A stretch of 64,000 nt of DNA from Iris pallida. Taxonomy: Eukaryota > Streptophyta > Magnoliopsida > Asparagales > Iridaceae. Below, one piece after another: positions 43,401-55,345 of the stretch. The stretch spans positions 1,274,685 through 1,338,684 of the forward strand of contig JANAVB010010791.1 in assembly GCA_029216955.1 (NCBI GenBank), given 5' to 3'. Below the pieces are notes generated by a model. The model had not been told where the DNA came from. It was given only the letters and a program-made list of their open reading frames with translations, and did no database searches. Numbering within the stretch: the first letter of the stretch is position 1; every line of letters starts with the position of its first letter. The translations under genes were made by a program, and so were the position numbers.

Positions 43401-44295
43401 GATACGACTTGTACATTTTCTGGGGAGGGAAAGGCAATCAGTAGGCATATGGGATAGACAGTTATTTTATTTTTGCCTCACTGTGACCCGATTATGAGCG
43501 TGGTTACCCGGTTATGGGCCATATATACACTAGGGATATGTCCGGCAGCGGCCACTAGTTGTGCTAGGTACGATCGGGAGGTATACTAGTACATGTATAT
43601 TTATATTGCCTCGTGATCCGATGTCAGATCATGTTTTGACGTAAATTCTTTATTCACCTACCCATACGCTCCAAAGTCGTCTTCAACATGCATTCACATA
43701 GAATGGTTAGTTCGTGTACCTATGTCGGACCGTATCATAGGATAGTAACTTATCATGGGCTGGTATGCCATTCATTGATCATGATTGGTCAGATATATGG
43801 TTTATTGATTGATGATTGGATATTGGACCGTGTTATGATTCGGGTTATTTTTTTATTCAGTTAATATTATGGCATGTATTTTCGTATCTTGCTATGTCTC
43901 GCTGAGGACCTGGTGATCTCTCCTGGTATCTGCTGAGCAGTTAGTACAGAGTAGCTGGACATGTACTGCGTGATGTACTGATGTTTCAGGTATATATATG
44001 TGTTCTCTGGTATTTCATTTACTCTTCCTTATATACATTTTACCTTTATTTGCTTCATGCTGCTATGTAGCCTATTATTTGCAAGCTTATTCCTTTCTCG
44101 AGCTTGCTCGAACATGTATATTACTGGGTGGCCAACTTTAATATATATGTTCATTCTTGATATAGATGATTAGTTACTTTTAGTACCCTAGACAGCGTAG
44201 TACATCTAGGGATAAGTCCATTAAATTGGGAACTTGTCCTAGATCGTATTGCTCGCATCTCAAGTTCATGTATATTTTGGAAATGGGGCATGATA
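40407..44295 (+). repeat. Element A2 5' LTR
   Basis: 3889 bp. The terminal tg has become ta (tataagcccc) and the terminal gaca has become gata, so both ends are mutated. It contains the MVQP frame (41479-41859) and a broken copy of the 140-aa frame (42918-43163). Confidence 0.88.
41479..41859 (+). other. 126-aa MVQPHPRC frame in the A2 5' LTR
   Basis: ATG in a plausible plant context (ctgttatgg) after a CT-rich leader. The protein is rich in Arg, Pro, His and Ala and ends GADESNFISKITS. The A2 3' LTR copy (47821-48222) is 133 aa and keeps the same C-terminal frame despite length changes. No known family. Confidence 0.25.
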
Positions 44296-46733
44296 TATTT
44301 TGTGGTGGCCTATGCAGGTCGAGTTAAATCGTTTTAGTTACGTTACTGTACCGAACGAGCATGCATTAGGATATATATTAGAATCTCAATCCACTAGCTA
44401 TTGAAAATTCCTTTGACTTCTACTATCGCCCTTGAAAATTCGTATTCATGCTCAATAATGCCATTCTTGAATTCCTATTTATGGATTCTCAACTTTCCTC
44501 CATCGGAAGGACGAACATTTGTGTTGACAATCACTTCGTCATTATCATATTATTGATTGTAACTAAGACATAATATTTCATAAGTGGTTATTTAGGGTAT
44601 GTAGAAGGTTTGGATTGACGTCACTACTAGATGGACCGATACGATATGAATGGCAATTCTATCAAGTTTTAGTTCTTATAGGAAAATCTCTCTATTTAAA
44701 TGATTTGCTGAGTCGCAAATTAGTGATTCGACAACATCATGTAAATTATCACATTGAGTTAGAAAGTTTTACCTAAAGGATATAGTAATCCATGCTTGAC
44801 AGGACAAGGTGACTAGCTAAGGTCGGTAGGCTTGTATAGACACTCCACCAAGATAGAATGTGGAATAGAGTACGGTACCAGGCTTAACCCTAACAGAAAA
44901 ATACGAGGATCATGAGACTAAACCATGCTGCCCTTGTCTAGGCTAGCCTAAGTTGGAATAGAAGTTAACGTAATCCACCCGGGTTGATTTGAAGAATATG
45001 AAGATTTATTGATCATAAAGGATGAGATGAGTAGGAATACGACTTGAAGGAAGATACAGTTGGATTTTTTATTGAAGAGCACAAACCTGAAGGATGGTAG
45101 AAAATAGAGTCTGAGGATTCTGACGGGATAAAACAAATTGATGAAGCATGATGATCACGACTAGATATAAACTTTGGAGTTATATTGTACAAAAAATTTA
45201 GAAGAATTTTCACGTAGAGGTTATAAAAATCATGAGTATGATATAATGGGAAAAGAAATTTTCTTAGATAATAAGGAACTATCCTAGGACGATTAGGTAT
45301 CAGATAGAAACGTGATCTAGGAATAGGTAAGACTAAGTTAGACTAGTCAACCAACTCTATATTGAATGAATCAAACCTTGAATGAACTATTGAAGATAGG
45401 GACTGAAAGAATGACCAATAGAGTTAGACTATGATAGAGGTATTAGATATAAGTACTTACTTGACCAAGACTCAAAATTTTCCTAGCAGATAGTTGGGTG
45501 TGCTTATGGAAACGTATAATTGCTTATGGATAGATAATGTAGATCATTGGTTATGCTGTTATTGGATATAACTTAAGGCTCGTAAAGGTATAGCATGGAG
45601 TTTCAGGGTTGATCAAGTTTAAGAATTGATCATGATCTTCGATGACTAATCGTAGCCAAGGATCTAGGAATAGAGTTAGAACCGTACCTTAAAAGGTAGA
45701 CTAGTAAACTCTTCGTTGATGCAAGATAGTTAGAGACCCTAGAGGAATGACAACTGGAACTTTGTGTTGGGTATACAAGAAGAGATAATTATAAGAAACA
45801 ATACATTTAGTCTGAATAAATGAAAATAAATAGGATTGAGATTTCAGGAGTTATCGAGACGAGGATTATGACCATGATTATCTACGATAATATAAAGAGG
45901 ATTACAGAGAGAACTATACCTTAAGCAAGATCTTGAAGTTGAGATCCAGATAAAGAACGAGAAGACTATCCTGAGGAGATAGATGATACAAAATTTATGA
46001 TAGAAAGAAACAAGGAAAGAAGTTGATATAAAAATTATACCATAAAGCCTTGTAAGCACCTGACCAAGATTATGACATGAGATGAAAAGAAAAGATTTCA
46101 AGTTAGAGAGGTAGAGTAATCCTAAATAGATTGGTAAGTCAGACCTAGAGTAGAATTGTGCATAGTGGATGATACATTTCAAAAGATGAAGATGTTTTAT
46201 AAGGATGAAAGAGGTTAAGAATTAAATGTCGTATGTTTTCGAGGATAGAGAATATTGTGAGCAACCTGATATTGAGTTAGCAAAAACTACAATTAAGAAG
46301 AAATAGAGTGTACTAATGGAAAATGGATGATACTCAGGACTTTCGAATACTATAAGTTTGATTCTGGATTAAGATTGGCTAGCCATATTTGAGGGGCCAC
46401 ATGTTATCCTAGGAACCTGATAGAGTTATTGACCAATAGTTCCATGATAGTACCTAAGTTCCATTAGATTTTTTAGACTGTAATACCTAAATTCTCGTAT
46501 TCCTTCCCAAATCCTTGCTGGTAGAATCATGACCACACCTAGTTGTTGCATTTATAAAGCTGAGGTGCATTTAGAATTGAGTTGGATATGCACCCTAGAT
46601 ATTAGTGGCATCAGCATCCCACATGAACCATATACGACTAGTCCTATTTGACTCCTTTAAGATATTAATCTTCTATCCTTTTATACTATGCCTTAATGTA
46701 GTTTTGAGGACGAATTCTCTAAGGTGGGTAGGT
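44296..46733 (+). mobile_element. Element A2 internal region with a 549-bp deletion relative to A1
   Basis: 2438 bp, collinear with 35569-38565 except that A1 bases 37707-38255 are missing. The junction sits at gatagag|ttattgacc near 46424, and A1 has tagag at both deletion ends (37702-37706 and 38251-38255). Many stops; no recognisable protein. Primer-binding site at 44303-44320. Confidence 0.8.
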
Positions 46734-47820
46734 TGTAAGCCCCCTAGATTTTAGGGTTGTTTTAAAAATTTTAAATAAATTATTTTCAATAAATATTTTA
46801 TTATAATTAGTTTTGATCATTCAATATACTTTTCCATGACTTTGATTTTTGGAGCGCCAGAGATGTCAATCTCTCGAAACGACCTTCATGAGTTTTGATC
46901 TAGACAAGCTTATCTTTATTTTGATACACAATGTCCACTCAAACTTATTCTCTTGTATTCTATTTACATCGTACAACTTTCTGGTCAATTTCGGCCAATT
47001 GATCATCTATCAAAAAATATGGCCTAACTTCCAATTTAATTTCGGGCTCGACATCGGTCCAACCTAATTGACCTAATATATGGTTTTAACCTATTTTGTG
47101 CCTGCTATGCGCATGTCACTTGTGTGCCATCCAATTGAGCTCCCGTATGCTACTATTTCATCAATGATTATAAATGACCAAATTTGTAGTCATGACCATA
47201 CCTAGCCCAATCTTGATCCAACCTAACCCAAATGAACCTAACCCAAACTACTTATGACTCCTTCATGACCACCCAAACACATAACACCACACAACCCTCT
47301 ACAAAACACCAAGCACCATAAGCATGACACTACCCTAGGACCAATAGATAAAAGCCATTCCCATGAACCCACATTTTGGGTAAATCCTCAACTCCCTTTC
47401 ATCTATGCACCATATTTTTGGACAAACCCAAAGGAGGCTCGTTAATGTGATCCATCCCCACCTATCATTTTTTTAGTTATACCACATGACTTAACATATG
47501 GGTTAACCAACCTCATACTCAAATCTCTCTCCTCTCTCATTTTAAACACATACACCTTCCCCTTCCCATGCATGGCCAACCAAACACCCTCCATTCCTAT
47601 TCTACTACTGCTGTGTCATCTCCTTCTTCCTCACTCTCCCATGCAAAGTAAACCCTAAGGAATCTCCTCCTTCCCAACTCCTCCCACAACTTTTCCTCCA
47701 TTTCTTTTTTACCTCCTCCTTCATTACTCTTCTCCTTCTCCTTCACTTCTCCGCCTCTTTCCCCATAGCCTTTCACCAAGCTGCTGCTAATTCTCCTTCT
47801 CCTTCTTCCTAGCCACTGCC

Positions 47821-48222
47821 ATGGTGCAGCCTCGCCCCCGACGTAATGACGCACAGAGCCGCGTAGTTGAGTGCCTCTTCCCCGCACATGAGCATGGTAC
47901 CACTCCTTTCGTGCCACCGACAAAGTCCCGGCATCACCTGCCACTACGCGAGCCGCCCTGCACGCCTCCCCGTGTGCCCCTCGCTGTGGCAACGTTGCAC
48001 GCGCATAGTGGCAGCATTGCACGCACAATGGCAGCACCTTGTGTGCACTTTTTGTCCGTGCGACACGGCCACGCCTCGTCGACGCTCGTACGGCCACCAC
48101 TGGTCGTTCTCCATCGTGTTGTGGTCGCATGCCGCCCATGCATGCCTCCGCGTGGCAGCCGCCCAGGCCACAACAGCCCTGGAGCAGACGAATCAGACTT
48201 CATTTCAAAAATCCTACTATGA
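47821..48222 (+). other. 133-aa MVQPRPRR frame in the A2 3' LTR
   Basis: Counterpart of 41479-41859, with the same start context and the same CMPPRGSRP..NSPGADES.FISKI ending. Several indels in between add up to a multiple of three. Confidence 0.25.
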
Positions 48223-48329
48223 TACGCGAATCACGCAGTCAAAATTTATGTTCCTGAACAGCAACTTCGTGCGTGTTTTTGGGCGATCCGACCGTTGGAT
48301 CGTCGAACTCTTTCCTTCGATGCAATTTT

Positions 48330-48700
48330 GGGTCGATGGGTCATTTTGAGATCGGCTTATCAGAATCAAATTTTAGATATACCGTTGAGTTTGTATTATC
48401 CTTCTGGACTCGTTGACATATACTTTTCTAGATTTAGTGGACTTTGGCTCTGGCATATTTTTTTGTGCAAACCAAATTCTAATGCTTGGGTCAACGGATC
48501 ATTTTGAGATCGGCTCATCAAAATCCAATTCTGGATATACCGTTGGGTTCGTATCATCATTTTAGACTCGTTGACATATACTTTGCTAGATTTAGTGGAC
48601 TTTGGCTCCGGCACACATTTCTGTGCAAACCGTATTCTAACGTCCGGGTCATTTCGAGATTGGCTCATTGGAATCCAATTCTGGATATACCGTTAGGTTC
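48330..48700 (+). repeat. Tandem unit of about 150-158 bp in the A2 3' LTR
   Basis: gtcattttgagatcggctcatc-like phrases at about 48338, 48496 and 48646, each followed by a gactcgttgacatatact or similar phrase. The other A LTRs carry two more widely spaced copies. Confidence 0.75.
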
Positions 48701-48725
48701 GTATCGTCATTTTGGACTTGTAAAC

Positions 48726-48728
48726 ATA

Positions 48729-48762
<34 letters not shown>
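48726..48762. repeat. (TA)n microsatellite in the A2 3' LTR
   Basis: About 37 bp of near-perfect TA repeat, absent from the other A LTRs. Confidence 0.9.
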
Positions 48763-48766
<4 letters not shown>

Positions 48767-48917
48767 GTTAGATTTTGATGACTTTAATCCTGACATGAAC
48801 TTCGGTGCAAGTGGGTCTAACGACGGACCGTATTTTAACCCAAAATTACCATTTTGCTCATGTGTCCAGAATTGGACTTATGGATAGTATATTTTAGTTA
48901 TTTTCCTCATTTCGAAA

Positions 48918-49349
48918 ATGTTGGTGATGTTTATTTCAGTATACGAAGACGTTCATGGAGACCCCTATGTTGCTACCTTTCTTGGACTTGACAATTTGCC
49001 TGTAGGACATCATCGGATTATTACTTCACCCCAGGCAAGATACCTTGCCATACTTGTTCTGTTTACATCATTCATATCTATTCTTGTGTTGTTAGTTAGT
49101 GATACTGGTAGTGTTCATCCAAGGATGACTTGGGTGCTATCGATGGTGGTATCGATGTTATGGGTGCGTGCGTGTGACTTAGAATTAGTAGACATACCCA
49201 GAAGGATGAAGTTATCCCGAATAACTTCTATGACTTGTCACGAGACATTACACGGCACTGTGAGTGAGAACTCATTATATTGGCACGAGCTTACGCATTC
49301 GACTGATCATCGGTGCGAGCGGTTCATGTATCAGTACATATATAGTTAA
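48918..49349 (+). other. 143-aa open frame in the A2 3' LTR, homologous to 34171-34593
   Basis: Begins MLVMFISVYEDV and keeps the hydrophobic run and WHELTHSTDH. No recognised family. Confidence 0.25.
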
Positions 49350-49994
49350 ATGGTGTCTAGGTTAGAGGCTCACATTAAGATATGGATTGTCTGAGTCGTG
49401 GATACGACTTGTATTTACTGGGGCGGGAAAGACAATCAATAGGCATATGGAACAGACAGTTATTTTATTTTAGCCTCAGTGTGACCCGGTTATGGGCGTG
49501 GTTACCCGGTTATGGGCCATACATACAGTAGGAATATGTTCGGCAGCGGCCACTAGCTGTACGCTAGGTACGATCGAGAGGTATACTAGTACATGTATGT
49601 TTTACATCGGCTCGTGATCCAACGTCGGCCCATGTTTCGACGCAAATTCTTTATTCACCTACCCATACTCTCCAAAGTCGTCTTCAACATGCATTCACAT
49701 AGAATGGTTAGTTCGTGTACCTATGTCGGACCGTATCATGGGATAAACTTATCATGGGTTGGTATATATGCCATTCATTGATCATTGTTGGTCAGAGATA
49801 TGATTTACTGATTGATGATTGGATATTGGACCGTATTATGATTCGGGTTGTTCATTTTTATTCAGTTCATATTATGGCATAATTTTCGTATCTTGTTATG
49901 TCCCGCTGAGGACCTGGTGATCTCTCCAGGTTTTTGCTAAGCAGTTAGTACAGAGTAGCTGGACAGGTACTGCGTGATGCACTAAGGTTTCAGG

Positions 49995-50002
<8 letters not shown>

Positions 50003-50038
<36 letters not shown>

Positions 50039-50052
50039 GTGTGTGTGTGTGT
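50003..50052. repeat. (TG)n microsatellite in the A2 3' LTR
   Basis: About 50 bp of TG repeat with one interruption. The A1 and A2 5' LTRs have only tatatatatg here. Confidence 0.92.
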
Positions 50053-50379
50053 ATTCTCTGGTATTTTATTTACTCTTCCATGTATACATTTTACCTTTAT
50101 TTGCTTCATGCTGCTATGTAGCCTATTATTTGCAAGCTTATTCCTTTCTCGAGCTTGCTCGAATATGTATATTACTGGGTGGCCAACTTTAATATATTAT
50201 GTTTATTCTTGATATTGCTTCATTAATATGGATTGAGATATAGATGATCAATTACTTTTAGTACACTTGACAGCGTAGTACGTCTAGGGATAAGTCCATT
50301 AAATTGGGAAGTTACCCTAGATCGTAGTAGCTATCATGCTCCCGTCTCAAGTTCTTGTATTTTGGAACTGGGCATGACA

Positions 50380-51986
50380 AATCCCATAAAATTGTATATA
50401 CTTGTGATTTCCCAAATTGTTGTTGGAAAGTATATGCTAGAGCCATTGGTCACAAAAGTACATTTGAAATTCGTACATTTGAAGCTAGACATACATATTC
50501 AGGTGGATTTACATGAGGAAATCATCCACTAGCTACTACTACATGGGTAAGAAATAAAATAATTGGTAAAATTAGAGAGTAAATCCTATAGTCCAGTGCA
50601 CATTATACATGATATACTTAGAGATCATTAGAACATATATATATATATTCCAAATCTTGGAGAGCTAGGGAACTTGCATTATCTGAAATTAACGGTAGTT
50701 ATGTTGATGCATGTGATACTCTTGAGAAAATATGGTTTTAAAATTATGGAAACAAATCCTGGTAGGAAATATTTTTTAAAGACATTAGGAAATAATGTCT
50801 TTCAAGGATTATTTATTTGTTTCAAGACTTGTGTGGATGGTTTTTAAGTGGTTCTTTTTATGATATTAGTATTGATTCAACTTTTCTTACATGTAGATAC
50901 CAAGATAATTTATTTGTTGCTTGTGCTCAAGATCCAAACTACCAACTATATCCCATTGCTTATTGTGTTGTCGAGAATTAAACTACTGATTCATGGACAT
51001 GGTTTTTAAAAAGTTTGAAAAAAAATTGAAATTTTTTTGAACGGTGGGATATTTCATTTATTCATATAAGCAAAAAGGATACGAGCAAATTTTCCAAACT
51101 CTCCCCATTTTCGTGTATTCAACATTTAAAACAAAATATGAAAAGTCAATGTTCTGGTACACAAAAATATCTAGAATGGTTAGATAAACTTGCTCGGTCT
51201 TATAATGAGGTTGACGTGAATGATTGGTTCGAAAGAAAAATCTACATATATGAATATTTTCAATTGGATTGTAGGTTCAAACGATGAAAATTATGATTTT
51301 TCCTACTGGATAACTGCTTTTGCACCGTGTTCACCATTAGATATCAACATATCAAACATTGTTGAATGTTCTAATAGTTGGATTAAAAGTTTGCGTGACA
51401 AACGAATAACAACATTGTTTGATGATATTGGAGCAAAAATTATAACACTTCACGACAAACATCGAACAAATACTAAAAACATGGGAACAAACTTTTGTCC
51501 AAGAATGCTTAAGACTATGGCACACATCAAGGAGAGTCGCACCACTTTCAGTTGTTGTGTTTAGTAATATTACTTTTGAAATATAGGATCATGAAACAAG
51601 TAGATGTTATGTGGTTGAGCTATACCGTAAATGTGGTACATGTGATCAGTGACAATATACTCTACTACCATGTGTACATGCTTGCTTTGCATGTAATTCT
51701 TCTAACTTATCAATTGAAAGTTATTATCATGTTGAATTTTTGTTCAAACTCTTTTAACTGTATACATGCTATGTATGGAACTAATTCTAATCCCCTACCT
51801 CCTCAAAATGAATTGGTAAGAGATCAAATTAGAATACCACTTGTTGGGCGTAGAGCTGGCAGACCGAAAAAGAACCATATCATGATGAGAGAACTGTCGA
51901 CAAGAGATCTTCATTGCAGTAATTGTGGTAGGTTGGGACACAATAAAAGAAAATGTCCAAACCAACGAGGCGACAGTAAATATTGA
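50380..51986 (+). pseudogene. MULE (MuDR-type) transposase, main body
   Basis: After the aatcc duplication the frame enters a MuDR N-terminal domain (YTCDFPNCCWKVYA, FEARHTY). The catalytic domain starts CVDGFL (50830) with IDSTFL and the D, then YPIAYCVVEN and SWTWFL. CIQHLKQNM (about 51115) is the conserved C..H region, and NIVECSNSWIK (about 51355) the conserved E..N region. A SWIM zinc finger (CGTC...LLPCVHAC, about 51635-51680) and a C-terminal zinc knuckle, CSNCGRLGHNKRKC (about 51915-51956), follow RAGRPKKN. Stops at about 50981 and 51031 and frameshifts near 51230 and 51560 inactivate it. The N-terminal part is at 39879-40406, on the other side of A2. Confidence 0.85.
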
Positions 51987-52994
51987 CATTGTAGATTTTT
52001 AGAGTAATTATTATTTCTAATTTTATGCTTACTGTTCAAGATTGTAATTGAAGTTGCTAATTTTATGCTTATTATTTTTAGAAATGTGAGATTGTTGCTC
52101 ATGTATGGGTGGGAGTTGTTGGTCCACCTGATATGTGCCCGTCATTTTGACTAGTCATCTGTAATGACCATTACCAAATAACATGTTAGATTAGGCTCCT
52201 TAAGGTTATGGTTGAGGCTAGTGTTAGGAATATGGTTATGGTTAATGTTAGAGTTAAAGTTATCTTAGGCTTAAGATTAGGGTTAAAATAACAGTTTTAG
52301 TTTATTTTAAGAAACTGTTAGCGTTATGGTTATATTGTCAGTGTCAATTTGAGGGTTATGGTTATGCTACGCTAAGGAGATTAGGTTTTTTAGGATATAT
52401 TAGGTAGGGTTAGTGTTAAGGTTTGGAATATGTTATTTAGGGTTACTATTCAATTTAGGGTTAGGATTAGTTTATTTTGGGTCACTTTAGGGTTAGGATT
52501 GTCATAGTTAAGGTTAAAGTTACTAACTCCTAAGACAGAACAAGAACACAATAAAACATTACTTAATAATTATTTTCATAATAAATTAAGTTTACCGGTT
52601 TTCCTTGGATGATATATTCCTATTCTTCTTCCTCTTCAAATGTCTTCAATATTTCAAGATGTTGTCTCCTTTTTTTTCCTCCTCTTGAACTCTTCAACAA
52701 CCTCCTTTTGCAACTCTATTGACTCCATCCTCCCCTTATGTAAACTCACAACTAGTCTCACTAGTCAGACAACAACCCACCTTTCTCTCTCTCTCAAAAT
52801 CTGTTCCCTCCTCTACGACCTGCCCAGTCAAAGACTGCCCCCGTCCCTTTCCAACCACACATTTCATCGGTTAAAGGCCGCTCCCTTCGATTCTCGCCAT
52901 GCCTCGTAATCCTCCCCTCAGATTCCCATGCCGCATTGCTACCCTGTCTTGAAGAAAGCTACAACCAAAGGAAAAGCTGTTGCCCTGTCGCTGC
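51987..52994 (+). mobile_element. MULE 3' region
   Basis: Non-coding sequence between the transposase stop and the right TIR. It includes a stretch of degenerate ttagggtta phrases (52195-52520). A weak 89-aa frame (52640-52909) has no domain. Confidence 0.55.
52195..52520. repeat. Degenerate telomere-like (ttagggtta) stretch
   Basis: Repeated gttagggtt, ggttatggtta and gttaaggtta phrases over 325 bp, never a clean run of tttaggg. It may be an interstitial telomere-like sequence or simple drift of a GT/TA-rich repeat inside the MULE. Confidence 0.5.
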
Positions 52995-52996
52995 TG

Positions 52997-53066
52997 CCTT
53001 GCCTGCTACTTGGATAATGCGGCCATGTGCCAAAGGAAAACGTCCTTCGAAGGGCGTTTTCTCCTT
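52997..53066 (-). repeat. MULE right TIR
   Basis: The reverse complement (gagaaaacgcccttcgaagg, then cgttttcc, cacatggccgc) aligns with the left TIR at 8565-8635. A clear 9-bp target duplication was not found. Confidence 0.7.
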
Positions 53067-53299
53067 GTTTATAATATATTTTGTCACTGTTTGTCGCCGT
53101 TACTTAGGGACGTTAAATGGTAGATTAATTTTGAATTATTTTTTTTAGAAATGTCCTTCCGAAGGTTTTATTTATTTTATTTTTTTTACACAAAATGTCT
53201 TTTCTATAAAGGTTGTGTGCTGTATTAGAAATTTATCAAAACTTTGTAATTTGAATGCGAATTCGTAAAAGTTTTATGTTCTGTACGAAATTTTACTTA
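53067..53299. other. Sequence between the MULE and the MITE
   Basis: No gene. A phrase gtccttccgaaggtttt (about 53154) resembles the MULE TIR core and may be a fragment of a related element. Confidence 0.3.
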
Positions 53300-53461
53300 G
53301 GGTCTGCTTGGTAATTGTAAGGTAGCGGTTATGAGGTATTTTTAGAGTACCGGTTATGAGGGGTCCGATTTTGTATGGTTTTTAAGGGTCTGATTGGTAA
53401 TGGTGTTTAATTGGAGTTTTTGAACCGATCGTTTATGAAAACACCGTTACCAAGCAGACCC
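53300..53461. mobile_element. MITE with 15-bp perfect TIRs
   Basis: gggtctgcttggtaa at 53300-53314 is matched by ttaccaagcagaccc at 53447-53461. The length is 162 bp with no coding capacity. Flanking tta and tca give at best an imperfect 3-bp duplication, so PIF/Harbinger origin is possible but unproven. Confidence 0.75.
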
Positions 53462-53590
53462 TCAAAAACACTCCAAAACCCACCGTTTGGTTATGCGGAA
53501 TACTATATAGCCGAGAATTCTATATTCTCGGAATCAAATTCCAAGTAATTAAATTCCCTGAAAAATTACATTCCCACATTTGTGACTGTT
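53462..53590. other. Short spacer with a gaattctatattctcggaa palindrome
   Basis: Contains accgtttggttatgcgg, loosely matched in reverse by ataacccaaacaaac at 55460-55476. The low-complexity block may be the interior of another small element, a tentative idea. Confidence 0.3.
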
Positions 53591-55345
53591 AAATATTCCC
53601 CAAAAAAAAAAAAATGAAAAAATGAAAAAAAAACAATAACGAAAAAAAAAAAAAAACAAAAAAAAACGAAAAAAATCCGACCAAAATACAAAAAATGACA
53701 AAAAAGGCCAAAAAAGAGAGACCAAAACGACAAAACCAAAAAACGATTAAAAAAGCGACAAAAACGACAAAAAGATCAGAAAACAACAAAAGTGAAAAAA
53801 AGGCAACAAAAACGAAAGAAAACAACAAAAACGATAAAAAAAAGGGACCAAAAATGACAAAAACAAAAAATGACAAAAAAGAAAGAAAAATGACAAAAAA
53901 AGACGACCAAAAACGACAAAAGACGACAAAAAAAACAAAAAAAGGGACAAAAAGGACAAAAAAAATAATAAATTACAAAAAAAGATAAAAAAAAATAACT
54001 ACAACGACAAAAAGAACAAAATACGACAAAAAAACAACAAAAAAGAGGGAGAAAAAGAAACAAAAACGCAAAGAACAATGACAAAACGACAAGACAAAAA
54101 ATGACAAAAACCGATCAAAACGGAAAAAAAAAGAAAAAAAGAGACAAAAACGACAAAAAAAACAAAAAAGAAAAAAAAGACAAAAAGCAACAAAAATCGA
54201 CAAAAAACGATAAAAAGATACTAAAAACGACAAAAGACAACAAAAAACGACGAAAACGGTAAAAAAGGACAAAAAGTGACAAAAAGAGACGAAAAACGAC
54301 AAAACAACAAAGAAAAAAAAGCAACAAAACGAAAAAAACTACTAAAACGACAAAAAAGAGACCAAACCAACCAAAAAAACGAAAAAAAAACTACTAATAA
54401 ACGACAAAAAACGACAAAAGACAAAAAAAAGATAAAACCGTTAAAAACGACAAAAAGTAACAAAAAGAGACGGAAAAAGCAAAAATACAAAAAACGAAAA
54501 AAAAGACAAAAAACAATAAAAAGCAATAAAAACGACAAAAAGACAAAAAACTACTAAAACGACAAAAAAGAGATCAAACTGACAAAAAAGAAAAAAACTA
54601 CTAATAAACGACTAAAAACGACAAAAGAAAAAAAAACGACAAAAACCGGTAAAAACGACAAAAACGACAAATACAAAAAAGACAAAAAACAACAAAAAGC
54701 AACACAAAACGACAAAAGACAAAAAAAAACTACTAAAAACGACAAAAACCGGTTAAAAAAGGTGAAAAAGATAAAAAGAGAAAAAACGACAAAATCAACA
54801 AAAAACGATAAAAAGACAAAAAAAGACAAAAACGAAAAAAACGACAAAAAAGGACAAAAACTACTAAAACGACAAAAAATAGACCAAACCGAAAAAATGA
54901 CAAAAAACTACTAATAAACGACAAAAAAAGACAAAAGACAACAAAAAACGACAAAATCCGATAAAAAACGACAAAAAGTGACAAAAAGAGACAAAAAAAC
55001 AAAAAAAAAAAACGACGGAAAGCAACAAAAACGACAAAAATTTCTAAAACGACAAAAAGAGACAATAACGACAAAATTGAAAAAGAAAAGACAAAGGACA
55101 AAAAAACAACAAAAAAGAGACAAAAACGACAACAAAGAAAAAAAAAAAAGACAAAAATAACAAAAAACGAAAAAAAACGAAAAAAAGACTAAAAATGACA
55201 AAAAGCGACAAAAAATCGATAATAAACAACAAAAATGACCAAAAAGCGACCAAAAAAAAAAGACAAAAAACGAAAAAAAAAAAAACAAAAAAAATGACAA
55301 AAAATGAAAAATCGGTCAAAAATGATCAAAAAGTTGAAAAAAGTT
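53591..55345. repeat. 1.75-kb A-rich low-complexity block (cgacaaaaa)n
   Basis: Degenerate short repeats of the acgacaaaaa, agacaaaaa and actactaaaacgac kinds, almost free of T on the plus strand. All long open frames here are by-products of the bias: Phe/Val/Leu-rich on the minus strand, Lys/Thr-rich on the plus strand. Confidence 0.92.

Larger units (their letters stand above)
40407..50379 (+). mobile_element. Element A2: complete non-autonomous LTR element in the MULE transposase
   Basis: Flanked by a perfect 5-bp duplication aatcc (40402-40406 and 50380-50384). The 5' LTR is 40407-44295, internal region 44296-46733, 3' LTR 46734-50379. Across the insertion the MULE transposase reading continues. 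No gag-pol found. Confidence 0.9.
46734..50379 (+). repeat. Element A2 3' LTR
   Basis: 3646 bp, ending ggcatgaca. Compared with the 5' LTR, it lacks the stretch equivalent to about 41960-42420, has extra copies of a unit of about 155 bp (48338, 48496, 48646), a (TA)n run (48726-48762) and a (TG)n run (50003-50052). Confidence 0.88.

Noticed and set aside
53867..53990. Possible coiled-coil or nuclear Lys-rich protein
   Set aside because: Composition entirely explained by aaa and gac repeats.
53589..55319. Many long open frames on both strands, Phe/Val/Leu-rich on the minus strand and Lys/Thr-rich on the plus strand
   Set aside because: They arise from the T-poor A-rich repeat, which has few stops in any frame, and have no domain or normal composition.
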